Below are positions 47,360 through 59,600 of a stretch of DNA of 64,000 nt, one piece after another. How positions within the stretch are numbered: the first letter of the stretch is position 1; every line of letters begins with the position of its first letter. This stretch comes from Chelonoidis abingdonii (Eukaryota; Chordata; Testudines; Testudinidae), in the NCBI RefSeq assembly GCF_003597395.2, contig NC_133771.1, forward strand, positions 61,531,289 through 61,595,288. The letters are read 5' to 3'. The notes beneath the pieces were generated by a model. It worked only from the letters and a program-made list of their open reading frames with translations. It was not told the DNA's origin and did no database searches. The translations under genes and the position numbers were made by a program.

Positions 47360-50094
47360 TAACTTTAATTAATATACAGAATACAAATTAAGTTCTGAGG
47401 CAACATTTAAGTTGCTACCTAATAACATCTTTACTGATCACATTGTATTAATCAGAAGTCCCTCCCTCATCTTTGTTAAAAGATTGTACGCATCATCTAA
47501 AAAGTATATCCTGAAGCTTCAGCTACCCCATTGTGATGTTGGGAAAACCTCTAATATCAAATGGGTTTGTTCAACTCTTTTAAAAATCTGTTAGCAACAG
47601 GTTACATTTTTATTTTTGGGTCCAATTTCTTTAGCACTTCCTCCCATTACCCAATTATGGTTTGTGTGGCCAGTACAAAGCTTATAACCTTTCCCACTGG
47701 CAAGGAACACGAGGCAGGCTGATCTCCTTTTGCTTCTGATCATTCAAGCTATTAAACCCCTCACTTTTTTCTGTCAAGATATACTCTTGGGTAGTGATGT
47801 CACTGTACCTAGCCATGAAATTTATCTTCACACAGTGTGCAAATTATTTATTCCAGTTTACGAAGAATCTATCCATCATTCACATCTCTTCATGTTGTTT
47901 AGCGTTTTTTTCCTCCACGATATGACAATATATTTTGAAAGGTTTGGGGTTGGGCTCTTAAAAACTTAATGGAGCAAGTCCCTTCCCTAATCCACAGATG
48001 TGAAAAATGCTGAGTATAGTATAAATGATGCAGTTCTGCTGCCATGAGAGATGAAAGAAACAGGATGGAGGGAACCTACCATTCTGCTAGGCCACAGTCC
48101 CTGAACATTTTTTCCCTATGGGAGCTCCCATCTTTCCGGCATGCTAGAAGGGTTTGTAGGGAGGCTTGGGCAAAGTCAGTGGATCTGTGACTACATGGGT
48201 TGTACACCTCCCCCAAAAAAGAGGACTGTAGCGGAGCCTTAAAGATGCAACAGCAACTCAACTGCCAAGCCACAGCCCAAGGAGAAGGATCCAGCCTTCC
48301 CAACAATTAATTATAGCTATTAACTATAACCCCAAACATCTCCTGACGTGCATAATAGTTTAAATAACAGCCCTCTTTCAGAGAAAGAAAAAGGATTTAC
48401 TATTGTTCTTGACTGGACAGGGTTAGAATCCATGAACTTAAGGTATTACAGACAGATCGTTAGTTACATCTTTCCCTCCTGCTGCCTCGTCCCTGGGACA
48501 TCCTGCTGCCAGATAGTTTATTGTTTTTCTTCTGCTCTTGAGGGCTTAATTTTCCTCCCCAGGAGGAAGGCAGCTCAACCAACCAAGACCACTCCAGCAC
48601 GTGGCCAGAAGGCAACAATCAGGTGTCCACCATGCACCCTGCCATTCTGTCTTCTTTATTGCTGTGTCTGGGCTGCTGTAGCAGGGCCTGGACACCAACA
48701 CCATTAAGCATGGTGACGGGTGAATGAAAATTCATTAAATGAGGATGGAGAAAATGAATATTTCAATAAAATGAAACATGTATTCCTGACCTAGGTTTTG
48801 GCAGATCATCCTGTGGGAATTTTTCATCTCTGTGAGCTTATTTATCCTAGCAAGAATGAATTCAAGAAACATTTCCTTGTAGGCTGGAGCAAGGGGTTTT
48901 GATTTATCCTACATTTAAAGGAATTAATCAAAGACCGTGCACCCAAAAGCTGGGCACAGCTCCCATGATGAGTTCTCTGGGTGACCTTCCGTTATGAAAT
49001 TCCTTATTGTAATGGCACAGTAGTGATGCTGTTGAGGATGCACTTTCGCTAGAAACCCTTATTCATAGCCCCCAAACAGGTAGATCCCAGCCATTGTCAA
49101 TACCCATAGAAACCTGGCCAAAAGCTGCTTTTTCCTGCCTCCTTTTAACCACTGTTCATCTCCCAGATTTGGGAGGACATGGCATCAACTCTGTGGCTCC
49201 TCCAAAAGTGCAGTCAGCTGTACTAGTTATTGCCCCTTCAGTGTGTGTGTGTGTGTGTGTGTATGTGTGTGCATGTGCATGCTCTTGAGCTCTAACCGTA
49301 CTGAAATGTCCTTTGTTTGGCCAAATACTGGGATCATTTGACCTTATGTATTGCCTAACATCATAAACTATTAATCATTGGTGTGTACAAAACAACTATA
49401 TTTCTAGCTGAATTCATGAAACGTCTAAGAGCAGTTATAAAATGCCTTCTTTGGGAAAGAAATGCTGTAGACAAGGGGGAAATGTCCTTTCAAAGTTTCT
49501 TGAAAACTTGGGACAGTTATTTGAAACGTTTGGTGTTGGTTTGGCTTTAGCTGCTATTGACAACACAGATAAGTTAGGCAGATTGTTTCATTTTAAGGAA
49601 TATAACCTCAGGACACTGCTGCTGAGAATGTGTTGGCTGGGTTTTTGAAGTCCAACAGAATTTTCTTTCAGCTGTGCCATGTACCAGGGCATTGCTAGTA
49701 GCAATACAGAGTGTTCCTGGCATTCTAAGGGACTGCCAAGGAAAACTATTGGTGTTCCGCACAGCAAATTCTCTATATTGTCACTGTACTGGCATTTGTC
49801 ATACCATTAGAGTTCTTAGAACTGGAACATGAATGCTAAGTTTGATATTGCTGTTTTTACATAGGTCAAAATCCCATTTGGGTCCTTAAGGACAAATCCC
49901 AGTTCACTGCAAGCAGTGAGAGGAATTTGTTCTTAGACTAGAAAAATCTCCCCTCCCTTCTGTGTATATACACTAATGTGTTACTTTAAAGTTTAGGGGA
50001 ATTGTTTTCCTTTCTTGTTCAAGCCATGGCTATGTTCTATGTAACTATTTAGCCATAATGGGGAAAATCCTGGCTTCCTTGAATTCAATGGGTT
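47360..50094. other. no gene seen; (TG)n at 49239-49272
   Basis: The only simple repeat is the GTGTGTGTG run, whose translations give cysteine/valine strings. A 119-residue frame at 48348-48707 has no domain and no splice support. Confidence 0.45.
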
Positions 50095-50495
50095 TTTTTC
50101 CATTTTAACAAGGAGAAAGTTAAGGGTGACTTGATCATAGTCTGTAAGTACCTACATTTGTAAACAAATATTTGATAATGGGCTCTTCAATCTAGCACAG
50201 CAAGGTATCACAAGATTCAATGGCTGGAAGTTGAAGCAAGACAAATTTAGACTAGAAATAAGGCATAATTTTTGAACAATGAGGGTAATTAACCACTAGA
50301 ACAATTTTCCAAAGCTTGTGGTGGATTTGGCATCACCGGCAGTTTTTATATCAAAACTGGATTTTTTTAAAAGATCTGTGCTAGTTCAGAAGGAATTTTT
50401 AGGGGAAGTTTTATGGTCTGTGTTATGCAAGAGGTTAGACTAGATTATCACAGTGGACCTTTCTGGCCTTGGACTATATGAATCAAGAAAAACCT
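50095..50495 (+). mobile_element. CR1 LINE, 3' end
   Basis: TTAAGGGTGACTTGATCATAGTCTGTAAGTACCTACAT, GACAAATTTAGACTAGAAATAAGGC and GGTTAGACTAGATTATCACAGTGGACCTTTCTGGCCTTGGACTATATGAAT form the standard tail. 5' truncated. Confidence 0.9.
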
Positions 50496-51593
50496 TATAG
50501 TGATCTGCAGTACAGTTGGATGTTCCTTAAACTTGTATTAGTACAGTTATGTCTAAAATATAAAAAGAAAAAGTAAGCACCAAAAGAGGAGGAAAGTGAA
50601 CAGAATTGAAAACAGCAGTAAGGGGCCAGTGGAAAACAGATAAAGAAAAAAGGGCTAAATATAACAAGGGGCCAAATGCAAAGACAAACATGAGCAAAAG
50701 GGAAGAGAAGGGAGGAAAAGCTGGGCCAAAAAAGAGATTTGTGAGAGGATCTGATAACAGAAATCAGATACTGTACAGTGTACAGAAATTTTGAATAATT
50801 TGCTGTTATCTACATAAAAGGAGCCAGAAAGCTGCAAATATTAAACAATATGTTGCAACATTCCAGTGGTAGTTGCTATGAGGCATAAACAGTAGACCAT
50901 TGTAATTGATAAACATCTCACATCTGTTTTGCTTTAACAACTGTAAAACTATTCTTACTGTAGGTATTTATTAGTTATATATGTCTGTTTATCCAAGACA
51001 GGAAAACTTTTATTATAATCAATAGTAAACTTAGAAACGTCCTTATTATTGTGCCATGTCAATGAAGACTCATTCTGGCTGGTGTCTCTGGTAGAAGGCA
51101 CTGGCCAGATGCCCTTTCGATGGAAAAAAAGATACAGATCCTTTCCTTTTCCCTTTCATGGGTATTTCCTGAACAGCTGAAGCTTTTCTACTTTCATCAT
51201 AGCTGTAGGCATTCATAATCCCTCTCCTTCTGTATTTTATTTTCTGCTTAAGTATCTTGAAGGATAACATGCTAGGAAAATGACAGAAAAGGAGATTCTA
51301 TTTCTTATTGGTCTTTTTATTTATTTTTTTCCATCTTCATTTATGAATTGTTTAACATTTTGAAAATATTTATTTACTAACGAAGCATTTAAGATATAGC
51401 TTATGGTCATGATTTTCAAAAGGGACCAGTGATTTGGTGGGTGCCTCAATATTTAGAAGCCCTGCTCTTGAGACACTTTAAAGAGGCTGGATATTCAGGG
51501 GCTGAGCAGGCCCTTAAAAATCAGAAGTCACTCAGATCTGTCTGGGGCTGGCTCTAGGTTTTTTTGCCGCCCCAAAGCAAAAAAAAAAAAAAA
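50496..51593. other. no gene seen; repeat scrap before gap
   Basis: Near 51545 GGGGCTGGCTCTAGGTTTTTTTGCCGCCCCAA resembles one end of the GGGGCGGCTCTAGGCA MITE at 37915, then an A-run enters the gap. Confidence 0.45.
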
Positions 51594-51751
51594 NNNNNNN
51601 NNNNNNNNNNNNNNNNNNNNNNNNNNNNNNNNNNNNNNNNNNNNNNNNNNNNNNNNNNNNNNNNNNNNNNNNNNNNNNNNNNNNNNNNNNNNNNNNNNNN
51701 NNNNNNNNNNNNNNNNNNNNNNNNNNNNNNNNNNNNNNNNNNNNNNNNNNN
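51594..51751. other. assembly gap (N)
   Basis: 158 undetermined bases after a poly-A run. Confidence 1.
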
Positions 51752-54700
51752 TCAGATTCTCAGCTGGTGTACACTGATGTAGGTTTATTGATCTCAATGG
51801 GGTTACGCTAATTTACATAAGCTGAAAACCTGACTCTCAGCATTTGAGTTTTACATTAAATAAATTAACACTAGGGCTAGCATTCAAACGGATCTGGTTT
51901 TAAAACTTGAAAATATGGTCAATATAAATGGATTCCACTGTTGGGGGGGGGGGGGGGGAGGGGTGAAAAAATAGTATTTCACAGTCACATATTATAAGCA
52001 AAAGTGTGAGCTAAACTATGCTTGTAAAAACAACTTTAAAGCAAATCCACTGCAGATTGCCAGGATGAGGAAGATGGCCAACCATTTCTCTCTGTACATA
52101 TGCCCAAAGAACTAGATGTCTGCTCTCAGTTACACACAGGTGTGACTTCAGAGTAACAACATAAAATAAGAGTGTGACAGAGAGCAGAATGTGGATCACA
52201 ACTCATACAGGCGATAATGCCTTTCCTCATTACATTGCAACTAATCTCTGCTGAGGAGTCTTGTATGTCCCCAGATGAATGTTCCAAATTTGACTTCAAT
52301 GGGCTTTCACCCCAAGTTTTTTAACCATCTGCTCAGGTGTAATTTGGAACAATAAACTCAGTTGTAGTGCTACTCTTATCCAACACACGACAAAACAAAA
52401 GCAGTGGAGTGAAAACCTATAACTCAAACAATGCAGGAAAAGAAGTGCAAAGATAAGTCAAATAAGATGCGTCTCTTATTTTCAGATGCTCATGATGTAT
52501 TCACCATTGACTCCATGTTTCTGCATTTACTGCTCTTAAGTGAATGTTGGCTAACAGGTTTCCAACTGAGAAGAAATCTTGAAAACAGAATTTTCTTTCA
52601 TGTTTCACGCTGATTTGTATATCACATAAAGAGATGACCGTCCATCTTTAAATTAGTTTCACAAAGGGAAAAGCTCCTTTTCTTTTAGCTGTAATGAACA
52701 GACAATTTGGCACTTTAGACTTTGTATTTGCCTGATGGCTGCAAAAATCCAGTTTTTCACCTCGGGGTTGGATACTTGAAATATGAGTGTTCTCCACTGA
52801 TCATCAGTATGCTGCAGGTTCAGATAGTCTAGTAGGAAGTCCAAACCAAAATGCCATTAAAAATTGGGTCATCCAATTTATATCCAAAGAAACACCTGGG
52901 GCTTCTACTCTCTCCCAGGAGGTGTAGAACTGTGGCCATTTTAGCTTTGATTTTGTTTTTCAGCCACGTCACAGTTAGGATCTCAATGTCTTATTTTTCT
53001 TCACTAGAGCAGAGGAGAGTTTTGGGGAATGTGTAGTCCCTTGAACATTTTTTATTTTTTTTTGCAGTGGACTTTGCTGTCTGGAATTAATGTTCCTGGG
53101 CTCCCCGCTGACCCATGTCAAGCTGTAACTTATTTATGTATTTATTTTCTCCAGAAGGGCCTGCCTGGGCTCCAGTGGCAGCTCTATGTGGTGCAGATGG
53201 TGGGGTCTGCCATGCACATGGCAAAAATCAATCAGTATGCCTTTATGTTCCTCTCCTTCAAGTGTCTTAGCTTCACAGTCACTTCAGCGTCCCTTCAGCT
53301 TTCCTTCAGAAATCATTATTACTGCAAATACGCAACTGAAAAATAGGGGAAAAACAGGCTTTCAGTTGAAGTGCTATAGCTGTGCATCCTTGCCACTGTG
53401 CCCCTTTTGCCTTTAGTTATTTGGTTTGCATACCAGTAGTTACACACTACAGTCACAATGTGTACAATTTTAGCCATTGTAAGTAGACACCTTACCAGGG
53501 CTCTTCCAGTTTCTCCTATCCTTGGTATCAGGAATGCAACAAAGAATCTGCTCTGTGTGTGTGGGGGGAGGGCGGAGGAATTATTTTCTTCACTAAGGTC
53601 ACACCCTAAACATTCCATTCTAATCTCAGATCAGTGGAAACCCATGGCTGTCTACCTGTACACACATGCACAGTCACTGCCAAAATACAGAGCGAGAGCT
53701 GTAGATGAGCTTAGAAGTGTGTCTTTAAGCCATCCCCTTGTTTAAAACTGCTAAACTAAATAAACTGTGCAATTGGCACATTATGTGCATGAATTTCTCA
53801 GGAACTAAGGATTGTTATATTTGCTTTATACGCTGTCTTTCTAGTTTCTATAACTGAATGGCTTCGTTTCACACATATTTCCCCAGAAGTTAAAGCTTAA
53901 AACCACAGTGCTATCTAGTCCATCCTGAGGGTCATTCCCCTGATGCTACATTTCTTAAATATTATTTAATTTCTTCCTTCTCGCTGTGCCACATTAGTGA
54001 GCACTCATTTAAATGCAGCCCAAACATTTCATATCATTCCCCCAAATTTTAGAGGTGCTGGTAAGTGTCTTTTTTCTTAAAAAGTGAGTTTCAGAAAGAG
54101 AAGCTCTTTCTCAGCCTTTGTTGTGGAGACAGAAGAAGCCCTGTGCTGATCTTGTCTGAAAAACAATGACTACCTGCAAAATCCTTCTTTCAGATTCATA
54201 GAATTGATCCTCACTCATTTTGACTGTTTCCCTCATATTTTTTACTGAGACTTCCATGCATTTAAGCAATAACTTGCAGATCTGAGAATAGAATTAAATC
54301 ATAAAAGTGTATTAACTATACATAAACATAGTTCTTATTTAATGCTTAAATCTTCTGTGTCTCCAGATTATCAGTCTTAATAAAGGACATTACTGAATGG
54401 GCATTACTGTGCACTGCAGCTGGCAGGCGTTGGATATATTTCATAAAGAACTAATTTTAATTCTGTGCTTTAGATAAGATATTTTGGCTATGGGCCTTTT
54501 CATTTGGTGGGTAAATGGGAATACCTTCATGGAAGATTTGGGCATCTTTGTAAGCTTTCCCCAGGGATACATGTAATCCCTGAATCTGCAAGCAAGATTT
54601 TATCCAATCATATTATTTTATACACAACAGACACACAGCTCAGTCAATTTTCTAAAGTCCTATCAATCATATTCTGCAAGTCGTAAGTAATGCATTATAG

Positions 54701-55040
54701 AAAACTATAATGCAGAACCACATTTTCTCTGCTTTACCTTTAGCACCAAAGGGTTACACCAAACATAAGAATTTGATGTCTTTGACTTTCCTTTGAACAT
54801 CTCAGCTCATTATATCTCCTGCTAAACTCCCAGTAGATTACGGACTTTACTGCCCTAATTCTAGTCCATCTCTGCTACTTCACTTGATTGGATTCCATTT
54901 ACCATAGAACCAAGCTGGCAGTTTACATAGCTGTGTTGTATATTTTGCATTTTAGGGCACTAAAAATTCAATGGGAAAAAAGCTTACTTTTTAAAAGCTA
55001 AGCCCTTTCAAATATAATTTCACTATATTGTTCCCACTAG
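51752..55040. other. no gene seen; poly-G at 51943-51958
   Basis: Long unique-looking stretch with several 60- to 105-residue frames on both strands (for example 53029-53346 and antisense 53319-53618), all without domains. The G-run may be mis-sized. Confidence 0.45.
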
Positions 55041-55044
55041 AGCA

Positions 55045-55205
55045 CAGGGATTGTCCAGTGGTGAGAGGGTGCGAGCCTGGAGAGCTGGGTTCACTTCCCT
55101 GCTCTGCCACAGACTTCCTGTGTCACCTTGGGCATCTTTCCAGTCACTTCCATTGTCATTGAACCAGATGCTACACTTGTGGGGGATATAAGTACCTAAA
55201 ATATG
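55045..55205 (+). mobile_element. MIR-like SINE
   Basis: GGATTGTCCAGTGGTGAGAGGGTGCGAGCCTGG, GGTTCACTTCCCTGCTCTGCCACAGACTTCCTGTGTCACCTTGGGCATC is an MIR from tRNA head through core. Confidence 0.75.
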
Positions 55206-55724
55206 TAGCTAGAGCACAGTGAGTACGTGGCCAAGTGTGGAACAGGTGCCGCCACCAGCCACGCTCTGTCTGCTACCTAGTGAGTACTTTTGAGGCATCC
55301 GGCAATTTTCTCATCCCCATTGTTCCTCTGCTTCAATCTCCAGTGGCCTTTCTATCTGCTGACCCATCCACTAATCTCATGGGGACCAATAAATTACGGG
55401 GGATGGTGCAGCAATTGGAGCGCGGAGCCTCAGTTTTTTTGCACCACCTGTGTTACAGGCTGCATTATATTGCCAGTTACATCAAAACCCTACAGGCTGG
55501 GAGCCAACTAAATCCAGAAACTCCACCACCCTCCCGTAATCAACCAGCGTCACAGCCTCAGGGACCTGTTTTAACACTAGTAACATTCCAAATTAATTTG
55601 TGGTCACTATAACATCAGGAGGAGTTAATAAAGAAAATGTAATGGTCTGGGTGTGTTTGTTACATCTCATTCTTGTAACTTACAAGTCTGTATCCTCACA
55701 GACCCATTCAAGAAATGATCATAC
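55206..55724. other. no gene seen; just beyond the collagen transcript
   Basis: A 125-residue frame at 55235-55612 overlaps a second frame and has no domain; it is probably chance in moderately GC-rich sequence. Confidence 0.4.
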
Positions 55725-56642
55725 AAAGTAAATTTTCAGTAGTTTTATTGAAAAATGCCTCCTTTGTTTCAGAAATAAATAATATAAGGCAGTGAAATTC
55801 ACAATTTGCAGTTAAAATATAAAAGCAGCAATTCTATATCCATAGTCTTGCAAACAATTTCCAACTGCTTTTGATAGCTAAGAAACATTATATTCTGAAA
55901 AAAAAAATCCATACTAAATATACAACACAAACATGCAATTCCATCTCTGCAGGATTGACTGCAATTTGGCATAAGTGTTAATGAGTCTACAAGGAGATTT
56001 AAAGCATTATAAAACTATGTCCAGTTGATACAATGATTTCAGCTACATTACTTAAGGTTTGTGGTTGTTAAAAGAGATGTATAAGAGCAATATATGCTCT
56101 GCAAGGTATAACTAAGGACAGAAAAAATTGACAATGATGTAGAAGGAGTTGGTTTGCTTTTTATTAGACAATGCAGACTTGTGATGTGACTTTACTGCAA
56201 ACAGGCAATAAAAAGAGGGAAACTGTAGAGCTAAAGCAGACAGGCCTTTGAAAATTTGCAGCAGCTCTGGTTTTTGGTGTTTGGTGTTGTTTTGGTTTTT
56301 TTGTTTAAAGAAAATGCAGCATTGTGATAACTGACTGCACACATTAAGTTCTAAGCAGCCACTTTAAGCAAAAGTATTTTACAGGCATTTCAAGAGCAAG
56401 AACGAAATCTATAGTTACATACATTGCTATTCGCACATAAGCATGATACGCCTACAAAATGTGAGTGCATTTCTGATTTGAGAAGGCAGCACTGGAGAAT
56501 ATAGGATGCACTCACTCTGTATGTATCTGCATATGCGAGCATAGCACAAACAAAAACAAACAACCAAAAACACAAAACAAGACAGATCTTTTATGGTTTT
56601 GTTTTTGCTTTTCTTGGTAACGATCTTTTCCAGCACATTTTT
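55725..56642 (-). other. COL12A1: probable 3' UTR of the collagen gene
   Basis: The region downstream of the NC1 stop is AT-rich, free of recognisable repeats and has no long ORF, as expected for a 3' UTR. AATAAA occurs on the minus strand at 56160-56165 and 55744-55749. The latter is followed by a T/G-rich stretch, so I place the end near 55725. The boundary is inferred, not seen. Confidence 0.5.
55744..55749 (-). terminator. candidate polyadenylation signal AATAAA
   Basis: Minus-strand AATAAA about 900 nt after the collagen stop, with TTTGTATGATCATTTCTTG downstream as a possible GU-rich element. A second AATAAA at 56160-56165 could serve as a nearer site. Confidence 0.4.
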
Positions 56643-59600
56643 TCAGGGTAATCCTGGTGAATGCATTTCAACTTCATAGTCCTCATATTCATCCTCTCTC
56701 CTTTCTGACTCCATTGGTACTATGTAGGGCTCACTTTCAGGTTGATAGGGTCCACTTTCAGGTACGTATGACTCTGGTTGAAAATAGTTGTCTGATTGAA
56801 CATTATAATTATCGCATGTCTTTGAATCCACAAATATAATGAAAGTTAGTTTGGCTACATAATGTTAGTTCAATCTTAATTTCATATAATAAATGTCTAA
56901 ATTAATAATTCATTGTTTTTTTCAGTTTTGTTCATGGCATTTTGGGGGGGGGTGAGAGCAGGAGATGCAGTAAAATAATAAGAAAAATGAGATTTGGTTT
57001 TGAAAGGCCTTCTAGGATCCAGCTCTTTATAACACAAGAAACATTGTAGAAATAGTCTTAAGGTGTTATGCAAGGGCCCAATAAATTGTTAAAAAATAAA
57101 AATAGCCTTTTACATCTACTTCAATCAACCTAAAAAATACTTGGATTTGATTTAAAAAATAATTAATTAATAGAGCAAATGGATTACGTAAAAAGAAAAT
57201 GGCTTCTAGTAATGTTCTCTGAGGGTGGGAAATAAATGTACACATAACTATCACCAGTGGCAATATGCAGTACATGTCATTTTCTGATGCTGTTCCTCGT
57301 AACAGACTGAGTTACAGCTGGTGCTGGAGGAACACCAAAGACTACAGCAAAACAGAAGAAAAATAATTATAAAACTTTAGTATTTAGAACTGCAATTACA
57401 AAACCCAACAAGATTGCATATACAAAAAGGCACATGCCCTGAATCAGACATGTTGATCACAAGCAACAGACAGGTAGATTTCATACAGAGTCAAAGATGT
57501 TATTCTGGCACATAGCAAGCAGCAGCAGGCTTTAATGCAGAAGCTTAATGTAAAGATGTTAACTGATTTTAGTGGACGCAATCCCTTACAAATCATTTAC
57601 AAGCCATAATTAGTTTACTATTTACATAAGTCATTTCTTGTTTATCAGGTTAAATCTGTATCCCACAATGGTGTTACTTCTGCTGGTTAGTAGTTTTATA
57701 AGCCTCCTTAGTACTGAGGCTTCTGATGATCTGTGGGGCGGGGGGATGTTAAAAATAGTTGTTTTTCTACTTTATTACTGAAATACAACAGGCTTGATAA
57801 TGAGTTGACATCATTGTCCTTATGTCATTCACGAATGTTGTTAGTATTATATAAGACCAACACGGTTCAATTTTAACCATATCCGTGGTGAAATATCCAT
57901 ACACACTCATTTCCTACTAAGCACGTGCGCAAACATCTCAGAAACAGGTTTTTCATGTATTCAAACTGTAAGCAGCACTGAAGACTTAGAAAATGTGTTA
58001 GCCGGAACCTGAAACAGGTCAAAGATGATGTTAATTTTTAAAAAGTCAGACTGCTGTGCAAAAATATATTGTCATCCAACTAAAGTACACAATGGTTAAG
58101 TCATATGCATATATCTATATATGTATACATAGCTGTTCACTAGGAAGGATAACACTGCTGCACAATGGGTACAAGTTTAGCTCTTTTTCATTTAAACAGG
58201 AATCTTGGCTTAGATCTGTGCAAGTACTTGGCTTTTTACACCCAACAGCACTGCGTCTGTATACATATATATATACATATATATTTTCATGTATACATGC
58301 ACAGTATGCTAGTGGCAAACCATATCCAACATCAGTATCACATACACTAATTGTAAAATGCTACAGTGCACACATATGAATTTGTTAACAATACTGTGGG
58401 CCTGGACTTTCTTCATGAAAATGGCCTGCAGGATCCTAGGTATAGAATATATTAGTGTCTTCTCATTAGTCAGAAATTGATGGCCATTGTCATCCATTAT
58501 TTGACTCCCTGTGACAGCCCATGGTTTTAAACTGCTTCTCGCAGCAGGAGGCTGACATGACTCAGGGCTAATCAGAGACTCATGGGGTTTAATTCAGTGG
58601 AAATTGTAGGATAGTGGAGTTTTTCAGTTGTTTGCACTGTAACAGAGAACAGTTTTTGTTTGCGGAAAATTTTAATGTCAGGTATTAATTTTGTATAAAT
58701 AATCCTGATGTTGATCAAAAAACAGACACACAAAAATTGCCAACCAGAGCGTTCTTTTTACTTTTCAAGAGAAACATGGAGTATTCAACCTTGTTCTGAA
58801 GATTGGAGGGAGGAAGAGGAGAAGAAGAAGAAGAAAATGGTCATTTAAATCCTAACAGCAAAATAATCATCTACTATCCTTCTATGTATTAAAAACCAGT
58901 TATCTGTATACTTTAATCACTTTCTTCCTAAAGCTAAACACATTTCAAATCAATGCGAGACAAGTCTGCATAACAATCTGAACAGCTGCTCTAAGACCTG
59001 ACTGTGTTAGAAGGACTGAACTGTTCCAAGATATGTTACAACTAAGCAGTTTTAGTACCATTTGCTCCTGAAATGATTCACTGTGTCCACACTAGCGGGC
59101 CTGTCTTGCATAAAGCAGCTCTGCATCTGGGAAGGCTATTTAAAATGACTACAGTTTAAGTTGTCAATAACCTACCTGGGAATCCTTGACCATTGTAAGC
59201 GATGCTAGAACACTGGGATGAATCACAATACCCAGGTGGGCCTGGGGGACCTCGAATACCCCCATTTCCAGGACGACCCGGTGGCCCAGGTGGCCCTCGT
59301 GAACCTGCAGAACCTGGTGGGCCAGTTCGAGACTCTCCTGGTGGACCTAATTTTAGAATTAAAAGGAAGATAATTTTTTTAAGGAGTCAACCTGTCATAA
59401 ACCACTAACACTACTGCCGTCTAGACTATGAATGAGCCTTTGGTAAGAAAACGTTGATATTTGGCTTCTACATGTGGTCAATGAAACAACCAAAGAGAAC
59501 CAAAATGTGACTCATCACTAGTTGCTTTCTTGTGTGTGGCTAATTTAAGGTCTTTATTCACAGAAACTGATTTGGCAAGGTTTGAGGCAAGCTAAAGACA

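Noticed and set aside
55235..55612. 125-residue frame close to the collagen 3' end
   Set aside because: No domain, overlaps another frame, and nothing suggests a coding exon.
56815..56831. Upstream start of the long NC1 exon at the AG near 56820 or the ATG of the open frame
   Set aside because: Joining there breaks phase with the previous exon; the acceptor at 56774-56775 keeps frame and matches the recalled protein.
59202..59408. Plus-strand frame with Gly-Gly-Pro repeats at the collagen exon
   Set aside because: It is the antisense shadow of the COL1 exon; splice sites and protein similarity are on the minus strand.
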